A DNA stretch of 64,000 nt, from the NCBI GenBank assembly GCA_040902885.1, contig JBBDWK010000046.1, positions 1 through 64,000 on the forward strand, given 5' to 3'. Positions 50,527 through 58,488 of this stretch are shown piece after piece. The stretch is from JBBDWK01 sp040902885. Its GTDB lineage: Bacteria > Acidobacteriota > Terriglobia > Bryobacterales > Bryobacteraceae. The translations under genes and the position numbers were made by a program. Positions within the stretch are counted from its first letter, which is position 1; each line of letters opens with the position of its first letter. Below the pieces are notes generated by a model that did no database searches, was not told the DNA's origin, and was given only the letters and a program-made list of their open reading frames with translations.

Positions 50527-50928
50527 CTACTCCCTGGCCGGGACGTCAGAGACTCCGGTTGCCCCTGCACGCTTCGCGTGGCGAACGAAGGAACGGTCGA
50601 AGGAAACGAAAATGGCGCCGGGCGGCCTGCTGCTCAAGTGCATGGCGTCGGCAAGCTCGATTCCGTGGGCCGTAAGTGTAAGAGCGGTTGCCACCGACGA
50701 TTCATCCTCAGTGTGCACGTTTTTAAGGCCGAGCAATTTGGTGAACGCATCGCGAATGGCGCTCTCCTCAAATCCGTACAGGCTGCGCAGGACCCAGCCT
50801 GTTTCAAGCAATACCGTTTTCGCGATCCAGATTGGCCCGGCTGCAAACAGAGACCGTGCGGCTGCGGCCTGTTTTGGATCGTCCCCGGTCAGCAGCCGGA
50901 CCACGACATTAGTATCGACCGCGGTCAT
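50527..50928 (-). CDS. vapC: PIN-domain toxin VapC
   Basis: The 133-residue protein has a PIN nuclease fold. The acidic residues of the Mg site are in TAVDTNVVVRLL (Asp5), VLLETGWVLRSLYGF and ELADAMHLSS, with a final FVSFDRSFVRHAKRAG. VapC toxins cut tRNA or rRNA. Its ATG lies inside the antitoxin gene with a 20-base overlap. It lies next to the TIR gene and several gene remnants. Confidence 0.88.
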   Translation of the reverse strand: MTAVDTNVVVRLLTGDDPKQAAAARSLFAAGPIWIAKTVLLETGWVLRSLYGFEESAIRDAFTKLLGLKNVHTEDESSVATALTLTAHGIELADAMHLSSRPPGAIFVSFDRSFVRHAKRAGATGVSDVPARE

Positions 50929-51175
50929 GACGCCGAATCACCTCGCGCCCAATGGCGGTACGCATCTGCGCGGGCGTTTTCGTTTTGCGTTTTGACCGCA
51001 GACAGCCGGCGACCTCGTCGAGACCGGCTTCGGGGAAACGGCCGGCGGGACGCAGCAGAATTCCATCCCCCGTTTCTTCGACGGTGAACTCAGTGCCCGG
51101 TCCCCAGGCTCGGGAAGTACGTATGCTCCTGGGCAGCACGATCTGCCCCTTGGTAGACAGCTTGGTAGTTTCCAT
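50909..51175 (-). CDS. vapB: AbrB-type antitoxin VapB
   Basis: The 88-residue protein begins with a swapped-hairpin AbrB/MazE DNA-binding domain: TKLSTKGQIVLPRSIRTSRAW and GTEFTVEETGDGILLRPAG. The C-terminal half is basic and helical and should wrap around VapC. ATG 51175 starts the domain. GATAAT on the minus strand at 51194-51199 may be its -10. The upstream frame to 51385 is not part of the gene. Confidence 0.88.
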   Translation of the reverse strand: METTKLSTKGQIVLPRSIRTSRAWGPGTEFTVEETGDGILLRPAGRFPEAGLDEVAGCLRSKRKTKTPAQMRTAIGREVIRRHDRGRY

Positions 51176-51241
51176 CGGTAAGACTTCAGTAAGATTATCG
51201 CACAAATAGATTCTCTGTACGCCGTGGGCCGCTCGGCGGGC

Positions 51242-51373
51242 ATGAAGTTCGTTGTCAGCATTTACCAGGACGAAGACGGTGCGTCCGTCATGCTCACCGA
51301 CGCGTGGCCAGCGGCGTTCGGGGCATTGATTGCTTCTGCCGCACGCCGTAAACTTCCGAAGTTCGCGACATAA
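51242..51373 (+). pseudogene. Truncated HicB-like antitoxin fragment
   Basis: The 43-codon frame starts MKFVVSIYQDEDGASVM. The first 13 residues match the opening strand of HicB antitoxins (M-K/R-F-V-V-x-I-x-x-D-E-D-G), but the rest does not continue the domain. There is no hicA nearby. It is probably a remnant, though a short real peptide cannot be ruled out. Confidence 0.4.
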
Positions 51374-51398
51374 ACAAAACCACAAAACAATGCAAGCC

Positions 51399-52376
51399 CT
51401 ACCGGGTGAACTTCGTCGCTTCTCGCGCCGCGTGCCGTTCCAGCGCCAGCTCGATCAGCCGGTCGAGCAACTGGGGGAATGGCAAGCCGCTGTGCTCCCA
51501 CATCCTGGGGTACATGCTGATCGAAGTGAAGCCCGGCATGGTGTTGATCTCGTTGATGTAGAACTGCCTGGACGACTCTTCCAGCAGGAAGTCCACGCGC
51601 GAAAGGCCCTCGCAGCCCATCGTGCGGTAGCACTCCACCGCGAGCCGGCGCAACTCTTCAGTCTGCTCGGGTTCGAGCGGGGCCGGCAGGTGGAACTGAG
51701 CCTGGTCGAGGATGTATTTGTCCTCGTAATCGTAAAATTCCCGCGAGGGCAGAACTTCGCAGGGCAGCGAAGCTACGGGCTCGTCATTGCCCAGCACAGA
51801 GCATTCGAACTCACGCCCCGCGATCGCCCGCTCCACGATAATCTTCCGGTCGTATTGTGCTGCCAGATCCACGGCAACCTTCAGATCCTCGCAGGTGCGC
51901 GCCTTCGAGATCCCCACCGACGATCCGAGATTGGCGGGTTTCACGAACATCGGATACGAAAGTTCCCGGCAATGCTCGTCGTAGTCGAGGCGCTCGCGGT
52001 ACAGCGTCACCCATTCCACCACGGGAAGCCCGCGCTCGCGGCACAGCCGCTTCATCACTTCCTTATCCATCGAAGCCGAAGAGGCGAGCACGCCGGGGCC
52101 GACGTAGGGCAGATTGGCCAGCTCGAGCAGGCCCTGAATGGTTCCGTCCTCTCCGAATGTCCCGTGGAGCACCGGAAAGACAACGTCGATTGCGCTGTTC
52201 GCCCCCGGTTCCGGCACGATCGGGCGCGGCGACCACTTGCCATCCTTATTGATGAAATACGGCAGGATATGGTATTTCTCCGCATCTAGTCCTTCCATGA
52301 TCGACTTGGCCGAGCGTAGAGAGATCTCATGCTCGCCGCTCCGGCCGCCGTAAATGACCGCCACGCGCATCTTCAT
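51399..52376 (-). CDS. ddl: D-alanine--D-alanine ligase
   Basis: The 325-residue ATP-grasp enzyme makes the D-Ala-D-Ala dipeptide for peptidoglycan. VAVIYGGRSGEHEISLRSAK opens it. FPVLHGTFGEDGTIQGLLEL, FVKPANLGSSVGI and INEINTMPGFTSISMYPRM mark the ATP and Mg sites. ATG 52376 overlaps the arginase stop by 4 bases; 52370 is also possible. It is the last gene of the long minus-strand run. Confidence 0.95.
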   Translation of the reverse strand: MKMRVAVIYGGRSGEHEISLRSAKSIMEGLDAEKYHILPYFINKDGKWSPRPIVPEPGANSAIDVVFPVLHGTFGEDGTIQGLLELANLPYVGPGVLASSASMDKEVMKRLCRERGLPVVEWVTLYRERLDYDEHCRELSYPMFVKPANLGSSVGISKARTCEDLKVAVDLAAQYDRKIIVERAIAGREFECSVLGNDEPVASLPCEVLPSREFYDYEDKYILDQAQFHLPAPLEPEQTEELRRLAVECYRTMGCEGLSRVDFLLEESSRQFYINEINTMPGFTSISMYPRMWEHSGLPFPQLLDRLIELALERHAAREATKFTR

Positions 52377-53299
52377 AGAATTCGCTTTCCGAAGGCCGAT
52401 GTCACCATTCCCACCGCAAGATCGGCCGTCCGGTTGACCTCGTCGATCACCGGGTTCACTTCCACCACTTCCATGGATGCCATGCGCCCGCTGTCGCACA
52501 CCATCTCCATCGCCAGGTGTCCCTCGCGGTAAGTGGCCCCGCCTCGCACCGGAGTCCCGACCCCCGGGGCTTCCTTCGGATCGAGGAAGTCCATATCGAG
52601 CGAAAGATGGAATCCGGCGGTGGGGGGGCCGCCGGCGCCGCAGGCGATGCGGATGGCCTCTTCCATCACCCAGCGCATGCCGCGCTCGTCGATATCGCGC
52701 ATGGTAAAAACGCGCATGCCCGACTGCCGCACCTGAGGCCGCTCCATCGCATCCACATCGCGCAGGCCGACCAGCGCGACCTGGGCGGGGTTCACCTTGG
52801 GAGAGTAGCCGAAAAGCCCGGTAAGCTCGGGCGGACCCGAGCCGATGCAGCAGGCGAGCGGCATGCCATGCACGTTGCCGCTGGGGCTGGTCTCGGGCGT
52901 GTTCATGTCGGCGTGCGCATCAATCCAGATCAGGCCCATGGTCTCGCCTTTGCGGCGGAAGTGCTCGGACATGCCCGCAACGGTGCCCATGGCCACCGAA
53001 TGATCGCCGCCCAGCACCAGCGGCCCGGCGCCCTTGTCCGCCGCTTCGAGCACCACCTCCGCGAGCCTCCAGCAGGCCTGGGCAATCTGCGGAAGATACT
53101 TCGCCCGCTCCGGTCCCTCGGGAAGGCTCTCGGGCTGCTCGACGGGAATATTGCCGAGATCCTCCACGTCGTAGCCGAGCGCGGCGACGCGGCGATTCAG
53201 ATTGGCCACCCTCATGGCCGAGGGGCCCATGTCCACTCCGCGCCGGTCCTGCCCAAGGTCAAGCGGAGCGCCAATGATGGCGATGCGGGAACGATTCAT
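52373..53299 (-). CDS. rocF: Arginase
   Basis: The 308-residue protein has the ureohydrolase Mn2 site: GGDHSVAMG, IWIDAHADMNTP and LSLDMDFLDP. GNVHGMPLA and the C-terminal SMEVVEVNPVIDE are typical of arginases rather than agmatinases. It would split arginine into ornithine and urea. It lies 28 bases after asnS and overlaps ddl by 4 bases. Confidence 0.93.
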   Translation of the reverse strand: MNRSRIAIIGAPLDLGQDRRGVDMGPSAMRVANLNRRVAALGYDVEDLGNIPVEQPESLPEGPERAKYLPQIAQACWRLAEVVLEAADKGAGPLVLGGDHSVAMGTVAGMSEHFRRKGETMGLIWIDAHADMNTPETSPSGNVHGMPLACCIGSGPPELTGLFGYSPKVNPAQVALVGLRDVDAMERPQVRQSGMRVFTMRDIDERGMRWVMEEAIRIACGAGGPPTAGFHLSLDMDFLDPKEAPGVGTPVRGGATYREGHLAMEMVCDSGRMASMEVVEVNPVIDEVNRTADLAVGMVTSAFGKRIL

Positions 53300-53327
53300 A
53301 AAAACAACAGATTCTTTGAAAAACGGT

Positions 53328-54674
53328 TCAAGGCCGCAGCCGGTACAGCATGCGCGGGAAGGCGATGGTTTCGCGCACGTGCTCCAGACCGCAGATCCAC
53401 GCCACGCAGCGCTCGATGCCCATTCCGAATCCGCCGTGCGGAACCGTTCCGTACTTGCGGAGATCGATAAACCAGTCGAAGGCTTCCCTGGGAAGCTGGT
53501 GTTCCTCGATGCGCCGCAGAAGTAGATCGAGGTCGTGAACGCGCTCGCCGCCTCCGATGATTTCGCCGTAGCCTTCGGGAGCCAGAACGTCGACGCCCAG
53601 CGCCACTTCGGGCCGCTCGGGGTCGGGCTGCATGTAGAAGGCCTTGATGGCGGTTGGAAAGCGGTCCACCATCAGGGGCTGTTCGTAATCCGCGCTGAGC
53701 AGCGTCTCGTCGGCGCCCCCGAAATCGCCGCCCCACTCGATGCCGCTGCCTTTGCGCTTCAGAACTTCCACCGCCTCGGAGTAACCGATTCGCGGGAACG
53801 GCGCTTTCACAGACTCGAGCTTCGATACGTCGCGCTCCAGAACCTTCAACTCCTCGCGGCGCTCGTCAAGGACGCGTCCCACCACGTAGACCACCATCTC
53901 TTCGGCCACGCGCTTCACGTCTTCGAGCGTGGCATAGGCCATCTCAGGCTCCACCATCCAGAACTCGGTCAGGTGCCTCCGCGTTTTGGATTTCTCCGCG
54001 CGGAAGGTCGGGCCGAAGCAATACACCCTGCCGAAGGCCATGGCCGCGGCTTCGTTATAGAGCTGGCCGGACTGGGTCAGATAAGCCTTTTCGTCCTCGA
54101 AGTAATTCACTTCAAACAGCGTCGTGGTGCCTTCGCACGCCGCGGGCGTGAAGATGGGCGTATCCACCAGCGTGAAGCCGTTGTTATCGAAGTAATCGCG
54201 CACCGCGCGGATCACGGTGTGGCGCACGCGGAGGATGGCGTGCTGGCGCTGGCTGCGCAGCCAGAGGTGCCGGCGGTCCATCAGAAACTCGATGCCGTGC
54301 TCCTTGGGCGAGATGGGGTACGGATCGGACTCGGGTATGCGCTGCACCACCTGCAAATCTTCCACTTCCATCTCGTAGCCGCCGATGGCCCGCGCTTCTT
54401 CCCGAATCCGCCCGGCGACCACGATGGAGGATTCCTGCGTCAGATCCTTGATGGTCTCGAACAACGGTTCCGGCAGGGCGCTCTTCACGGCCACGCATTG
54501 CATAAGGCCGGTTCCGTCGCGCAGTATGGGAAACACGATCTTGCCGGACTTGCGCAGGTTGTAGAGCCAGCCTGGAATGACGACGCTCTCGCCAATGTGC
54601 CGGCCGGCTTCGGCGATGCGGATCCGCGGCTTGTCGTGACTTGATTTCTCGGGGCTCGATTTCGGTTCATTCAT
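53328..54674 (-). CDS. asnS: Asparaginyl-tRNA synthetase
   Basis: The 448-residue class IIb synthetase has an N-terminal OB-fold anticodon domain (about 20-130) and a catalytic core. TPIFTPAACEGTTTLFEV, FGPTFRAEKSKTRRHLTEFW (motif 2) and GFGMGIERCVAWICG (motif 3) are clear. EGTTTLF and HLTEFWMVEPE are AsnRS features. The C terminus FPRMLYRL is complete. The ATG overlaps the stop of the upstream isomerase gene by 8 bases. Confidence 0.94.
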   Translation of the reverse strand: MNEPKSSPEKSSHDKPRIRIAEAGRHIGESVVIPGWLYNLRKSGKIVFPILRDGTGLMQCVAVKSALPEPLFETIKDLTQESSIVVAGRIREEARAIGGYEMEVEDLQVVQRIPESDPYPISPKEHGIEFLMDRRHLWLRSQRQHAILRVRHTVIRAVRDYFDNNGFTLVDTPIFTPAACEGTTTLFEVNYFEDEKAYLTQSGQLYNEAAAMAFGRVYCFGPTFRAEKSKTRRHLTEFWMVEPEMAYATLEDVKRVAEEMVVYVVGRVLDERREELKVLERDVSKLESVKAPFPRIGYSEAVEVLKRKGSGIEWGGDFGGADETLLSADYEQPLMVDRFPTAIKAFYMQPDPERPEVALGVDVLAPEGYGEIIGGGERVHDLDLLLRRIEEHQLPREAFDWFIDLRKYGTVPHGGFGMGIERCVAWICGLEHVRETIAFPRMLYRLRP

Positions 54675-55506
54675 CTTCCAGGCTTTCCAATTGGCCGAAG
54701 ACCTCGTTCACGCGCGCCAGCGGGTTGGACAGGTCGGGGACCTCGCGCAGCTCGAGCAGCAGCGGGTAGCCATCGGGGCGGGAGCGCAGCAGCGACATAG
54801 TTTTTCGCCAGTTGATGGTGCCGCCGTCCGCCAGCAGCGGGAACAGGTGCGTATCCTTCGTGCCGTCGTTGTCGTGTACGTGCAGGGAACGGATCCGGTC
54901 ACGCATGATCCCGTAAGCGGACTCGACGCCCTCCATAATGTTCGCGTGTCCGGTGTCGAAGACGAAGTGCAAATCGAGGTGCGTCACATTGATGAAATAC
55001 ATCAGGCGCTGGGCGCTGGACAGCGAGTTGGGTATGTTTTCGAGCAGAATCTCCACGCCGCGGTGGCGGGCGAAGAGCATGAGCTCTTCGAGGGCGGTGA
55101 ACGCCCAGTCGATCTTCCGCTCGTCGAACTCCTCCCCGGAAACGCCCAGATGCTGAATCAGGTAACGGAAGGGCACGTACTCGGCTATATCCAGCGCGCG
55201 CTTGATTTCATCCACCATGGCCATACGCTTGGATTTCAACGGCTCCGTGATGTTGATGACGGCCTGTGGCCCGGAGCGGCCCCAGTACTCGTCGTTGTAC
55301 ATCGGCGAGTGGAGCGAGTGCAGCTTCAGGTCCGCGTCGCGGAACCAGTGGCCCAGCTCCGCCGCCTGCGCGCGGTCGCGATAGTCGAAGTGCTGCCTGG
55401 CGCAGAAAATCTCAACCGCCGGAATGCCCGCTTGCAGGATGCGGTTCAACCAGGCCACGGTAAGGCGGTGATTCACGATGAGGTGACTCGAGAGGGCGCG
55501 TAGCAA
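54667..55506 (-). CDS. Sugar phosphate isomerase/epimerase (AP-endonuclease 2 type TIM barrel)
   Basis: The 279-residue TIM barrel belongs to the xylose-isomerase-like superfamily. Metal ligands are suggested by VEILLENIPNS, VFDTGHAN, LHVHDNDG and LLLELREV. IPAVEIFCARQHFDY near the N terminus is common in the family. The reaction is unknown; members epimerise sugars or inositols. The start seems to be TTG 55506, 3 bases after the stop of the second gamma-glutamyltransferase gene. It overlaps asnS by 8 bases. Confidence 0.82.
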   Translation of the reverse strand: MLRALSSHLIVNHRLTVAWLNRILQAGIPAVEIFCARQHFDYRDRAQAAELGHWFRDADLKLHSLHSPMYNDEYWGRSGPQAVINITEPLKSKRMAMVDEIKRALDIAEYVPFRYLIQHLGVSGEEFDERKIDWAFTALEELMLFARHRGVEILLENIPNSLSSAQRLMYFINVTHLDLHFVFDTGHANIMEGVESAYGIMRDRIRSLHVHDNDGTKDTHLFPLLADGGTINWRKTMSLLRSRPDGYPLLLELREVPDLSNPLARVNEVFGQLESLEDE

Positions 55507-55509
55507 AGT

Positions 55510-57195
55510 CTAATGTCCTTTCGCGAGGCCATCGCTGCGGGTATCGTCGGCGGCGCCTTGAAGGCCGCCCGGACCGACGGCAATGGCGGCGACCCTGCCG
55601 ATGGACTCGACGTACGTGAGCGTATGCCCGCGGGCCTTCAAGCCCTCGGTGACATCCCGAGGCAGCGCGCGCTCCACGCGCAGCTCGTCCGGCAGCCACT
55701 GGTGGTGAATGCGCGGCGCGTCCACGGCGTCCTGCACGTTCATGCCGAAATCGAGCACGTTGAGCATCACGTTCAGCACCGTGTTGATGATGGTAGGCCC
55801 GCCCGGAGAGCCCAGCACCAGGTGAGGCTTGCCGTCGCGCATGACGATGGTTGGCGTCATGGAGGAGAGCGGGCGCTTGCCCGGCTGCACCGCGTTCTTT
55901 TCTCCCTGCACCAGTCCGAAGAGATTCGGCTCGCCCGGCTTGACGGTGAAGTCGTCCATTTCGTTGTTCAGCAGGAAGCCGAGCCCGCTCGCGGTGGCCC
56001 CGCTGCCGTAGCCGCCGTTCAGCGTGTAGGTGACGGCCGCGATGTTGCCTTCCGCATCCACAATCGAGTAGTGCGTCGTCTCGGTGCTCTCGCGAGTTCC
56101 GAACTTGCCGGGCCTGATTGCGGAGCTGGGGGTGGCCCGCTCGGGATCGATCGACCCGCGCAGGGCGGCGATGTACTTGGGGTTGAGCAGCGCCGATACG
56201 GGATTGCGGACGAAGTCGGGATCGCCCAGGTGCTCGCTGCGGTCCGCGAAGAACCGGCGCATGGCCTCCGCGCGCAGGTGCATCGAGTCCACCGACGTAG
56301 CGCCCATCTTCGCCAGATCCGTACCCTCGAGCACGCCCAGCATCTGCAGGATTCCGACGCCGCCCGAACTGGGAAGCGGCGCGGTAATGATCGAATAATC
56401 GCGGTATGCGCCGGTGAGCGGCTTGCGTTCGGCGACCGTGTAGGCCCGCAGATCGGCGCGCGTGATCAGGCCGCCATTGGCGCCCATGTCGGCAGCCAGC
56501 CGCATGGCCGTTTCGCCGTTATAGAAATCTTCGGCGCCTTGCGTGCGAATGCGCTCCAGGGTGCGCGCCAGATCGGCTTGCACCAAGCGATCTCCGGGCT
56601 CGTAGTAATCGCCGTCTTTGAGGAAGATGCGCCGGGACTCCGGAAACAGCTCCAGCCGCTCGCGCGCCTCAAGCAGGGAACGGGCCAAGCGCTCTGGGAC
56701 GCGAAAACCTTGCGTGGCCAGAAGGATGGAAGGCCGTAACAGCTCGCTCCACTCGCGTTTGCCGTACTTGCGGTGCGCGTATTCCAGGCCCTTCACCGTA
56801 CCCGGCACGCCTGCTGCCAGGTAGCCTATCCGGCTGGCGCTGGTCGGCTTGCCCCCGGCGTCCAGGAACATCTTGCGCGAAGCTTTTTGAGGGGCGCGCT
56901 CGCGAAAATCCAGGAACGTGGTACGTCCGTCGGCGAAGCGGGCCAGCAGAAATCCTCCTCCGCCCAAATTGCCCGCGGAAGGGTGCGTCACAGCCAGCGC
57001 GAAGCCCACCCCGACAGCCGCGTCAATGGCATTGCCGCCGGCTTCCAGGACTGCTACTCCTACTTCAGTGGCATGCGGCTCGGTGGTAACCACCATGCCC
57101 TTGCTTGCCCGCACGGGCTCGCGGGCAAAGCACGGAACCACCCAGGCGCACAGGAGAAGGACGCGAAATCGGGCCAGGCGCCGTGGCTTCTTCAT
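55510..57195 (-). CDS. ggt: Gamma-glutamyltransferase (TTHY type)
   Basis: The 561-residue precursor has a basic signal peptide (MKKPRRLARFRVLLLCAWVV). GGNAIDAAVGVGFALAVTHP and NLGGGGFLLARF are hallmark N-terminal motifs. The nucleophile site is STETTHYSIVD with Thr373, which becomes the N terminus of the small subunit. GSPGGPTIINTVLNV follows. It should cleave gamma-glutamyl bonds of glutathione-like thiols in the periplasm. It differs in subtype from the copy at 11.4 kb. It lies 17 bases after rlmB. Confidence 0.94.
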   Translation of the reverse strand: MKKPRRLARFRVLLLCAWVVPCFAREPVRASKGMVVTTEPHATEVGVAVLEAGGNAIDAAVGVGFALAVTHPSAGNLGGGGFLLARFADGRTTFLDFRERAPQKASRKMFLDAGGKPTSASRIGYLAAGVPGTVKGLEYAHRKYGKREWSELLRPSILLATQGFRVPERLARSLLEARERLELFPESRRIFLKDGDYYEPGDRLVQADLARTLERIRTQGAEDFYNGETAMRLAADMGANGGLITRADLRAYTVAERKPLTGAYRDYSIITAPLPSSGGVGILQMLGVLEGTDLAKMGATSVDSMHLRAEAMRRFFADRSEHLGDPDFVRNPVSALLNPKYIAALRGSIDPERATPSSAIRPGKFGTRESTETTHYSIVDAEGNIAAVTYTLNGGYGSGATASGLGFLLNNEMDDFTVKPGEPNLFGLVQGEKNAVQPGKRPLSSMTPTIVMRDGKPHLVLGSPGGPTIINTVLNVMLNVLDFGMNVQDAVDAPRIHHQWLPDELRVERALPRDVTEGLKARGHTLTYVESIGRVAAIAVGPGGLQGAADDTRSDGLAKGH

Positions 57196-57212
57196 AAGCT
57201 TCGATTCTACTA

Positions 57213-57935
57213 TTATGACGTCCGCGCTCCGCGGCGGCGGCGCCATTCAAACAGGGTAATTCCAGCCGCCACGGAAACGTTCAGCGAGGAGATAGCGCCG
57301 GAAAGCGGAATCCGCACCAGCACATCGCAATGCCGCCGCACCAGTTGATGCAGTCCTTTTCCTTCGCTGCCGAGCACGAGGACGGTGGGAACCGAATATT
57401 CCACGCGGTTGTAGTCGGTGTCCCCCCGCTCATCCAAACCGTAAACCCAGTAGCCCTGTGCTTTGAGTTCCTCCAGCGCTCGGCTGATGTTGGCCACGCG
57501 GACCACAGGCAGGCGCTCGAGCGCCCCGGCAGCCGCCTTCGCCACCGTTTCCGTGAGGCCGGCCGCGCGGCGCTCGGGAATCACCACCGCGCCCGCCCCC
57601 GCGGCGTTTGCCGTCCGGATGACCGCCCCCAGGTTGTGCGGGTCTTCCACTCCGTCCAGCACAACCAGCAATTCCGCTTCAGGCGCTACGTCCCTGAGCT
57701 CGGCATAGGGCCGGGCCGCGCCCAGCGCCACCACGCCCTGGTGGGCGGAGCTTCCGGCAATACGGTCCAGCGCTGCGCGCGGTTCGAACCGCACGGGCGT
57801 GGACCTCTGGCGGCAGAGATCGACAATCTCCTGTAAGCGCGGCCCTCCGGAACCCTTGGCAATGAGCACGCGGTCGAATGGGCGGTTGGCGCGGAGCGCT
57901 TCGGCGATGGGATGTATGCCGATCAGAATGGCCAG
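57213..57935 (-). CDS. rlmB: 23S rRNA 2'-O-ribose methyltransferase RlmB (SpoU), probable CTG start
   Basis: The protein is a SpoU methyltransferase: VVLDGVEDPHNLGAVIRTA, VLVLGSEGKGLHQLVRRHCD and ISSLNVSVAAGITLFEW are the three SPOUT motifs. The first ATG/GTG/TTG (GTG 57869) would cut off the substrate-binding N terminus. The frame upstream reads IGIHPIAEALRANRPFDRVL, the normal RlmB opening, and is closed by a TAG three codons before a CTG at 57935. GAGG stands about 9 bases before that CTG. I therefore place the start at CTG 57935 (ATT 57929 is possible), giving about 240 residues. Confidence 0.85.
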   Translation of the reverse strand: MAILIGIHPIAEALRANRPFDRVLIAKGSGGPRLQEIVDLCRQRSTPVRFEPRAALDRIAGSSAHQGVVALGAARPYAELRDVAPEAELLVVLDGVEDPHNLGAVIRTANAAGAGAVVIPERRAAGLTETVAKAAAGALERLPVVRVANISRALEELKAQGYWVYGLDERGDTDYNRVEYSVPTVLVLGSEGKGLHQLVRRHCDVLVRIPLSGAISSLNVSVAAGITLFEWRRRRGARTS

Positions 57936-57946
57936 GCGCGGCTACC

Positions 57947-58456
57947 TCAGGACTCTTCCGGCTTGACGGCGAGCCCGTTGTTGAAGCGGTTGGTGAAGTT
58001 CGCCATGGCGGCGACCAGAGTGATCTCGACGATCTGCTGGTCGTTGAAGTGCTCGTACAGGCCCTCGCGCGTGTCTTGGCCTTCGGCGGTGCGAGTCAAC
58101 TCCCGGGCGTAGGCGAGCGCGGCCCGCTCGGGATCGCTAAACCTGTGGTCCTGCTCCAGGCGGACGGCTTCGATATCGTCGGCGGTGAGCCCGGCACGCT
58201 TGCTGGACGCGGTATGGGAGGTGGAACAGTACAGGCACTCGTTTGCGAACGAGACGGCCAGATAGACCAGTTCCTTCAGCCGGCGTTCCACGGAACCCGC
58301 CCCGACGACGGACGCGTAAAGCGGAACGAAATTCTTGAGAACCTCCGGCCGGTGGGCCATCGTCCGGAAGAAGTTGTTAGGCCGGCCTGTTTTGCTTTCA
58401 AGCTGCGCGAGCTGCTCGTTCTGGCCCGGCTCTACCAATCTGATCGCAGTTCCCAT
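57947..58456 (-). CDS. AhpD-like carboxymuconolactone decarboxylase family protein
   Basis: The 169-residue helical protein has the peroxidase-type motif KELVYLAVSFANECLYCSTS followed by His (Cys-x-x-Cys-x-x-x-His), as in AhpD. It may reduce peroxides with a thiol cofactor, possibly bacillithiol or lipoamide. The last residues PEES end 12 bases before the rlmB start. TATACT lies 6 bases before ATG 58456. Confidence 0.9.
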   Translation of the reverse strand: MGTAIRLVEPGQNEQLAQLESKTGRPNNFFRTMAHRPEVLKNFVPLYASVVGAGSVERRLKELVYLAVSFANECLYCSTSHTASSKRAGLTADDIEAVRLEQDHRFSDPERAALAYARELTRTAEGQDTREGLYEHFNDQQIVEITLVAAMANFTNRFNNGLAVKPEES

Positions 58457-58462
58457 GGGACC

Positions 58463-58468
58463 AGTATA
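58463..58468 (-). promoter_or_regulatory. Putative -10 (TATACT) for the AhpD-like gene
   Basis: On the minus strand TATACT ends exactly 6 bases before the ATG at 58456. There is no Shine-Dalgarno and no clear -35. It lies in the 32-base gap after the adaptor gene, so AhpD and the genes after it could be started separately. Confidence 0.4.
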
Positions 58469-58488
58469 GCCGGATCGAAGAATCTGCT

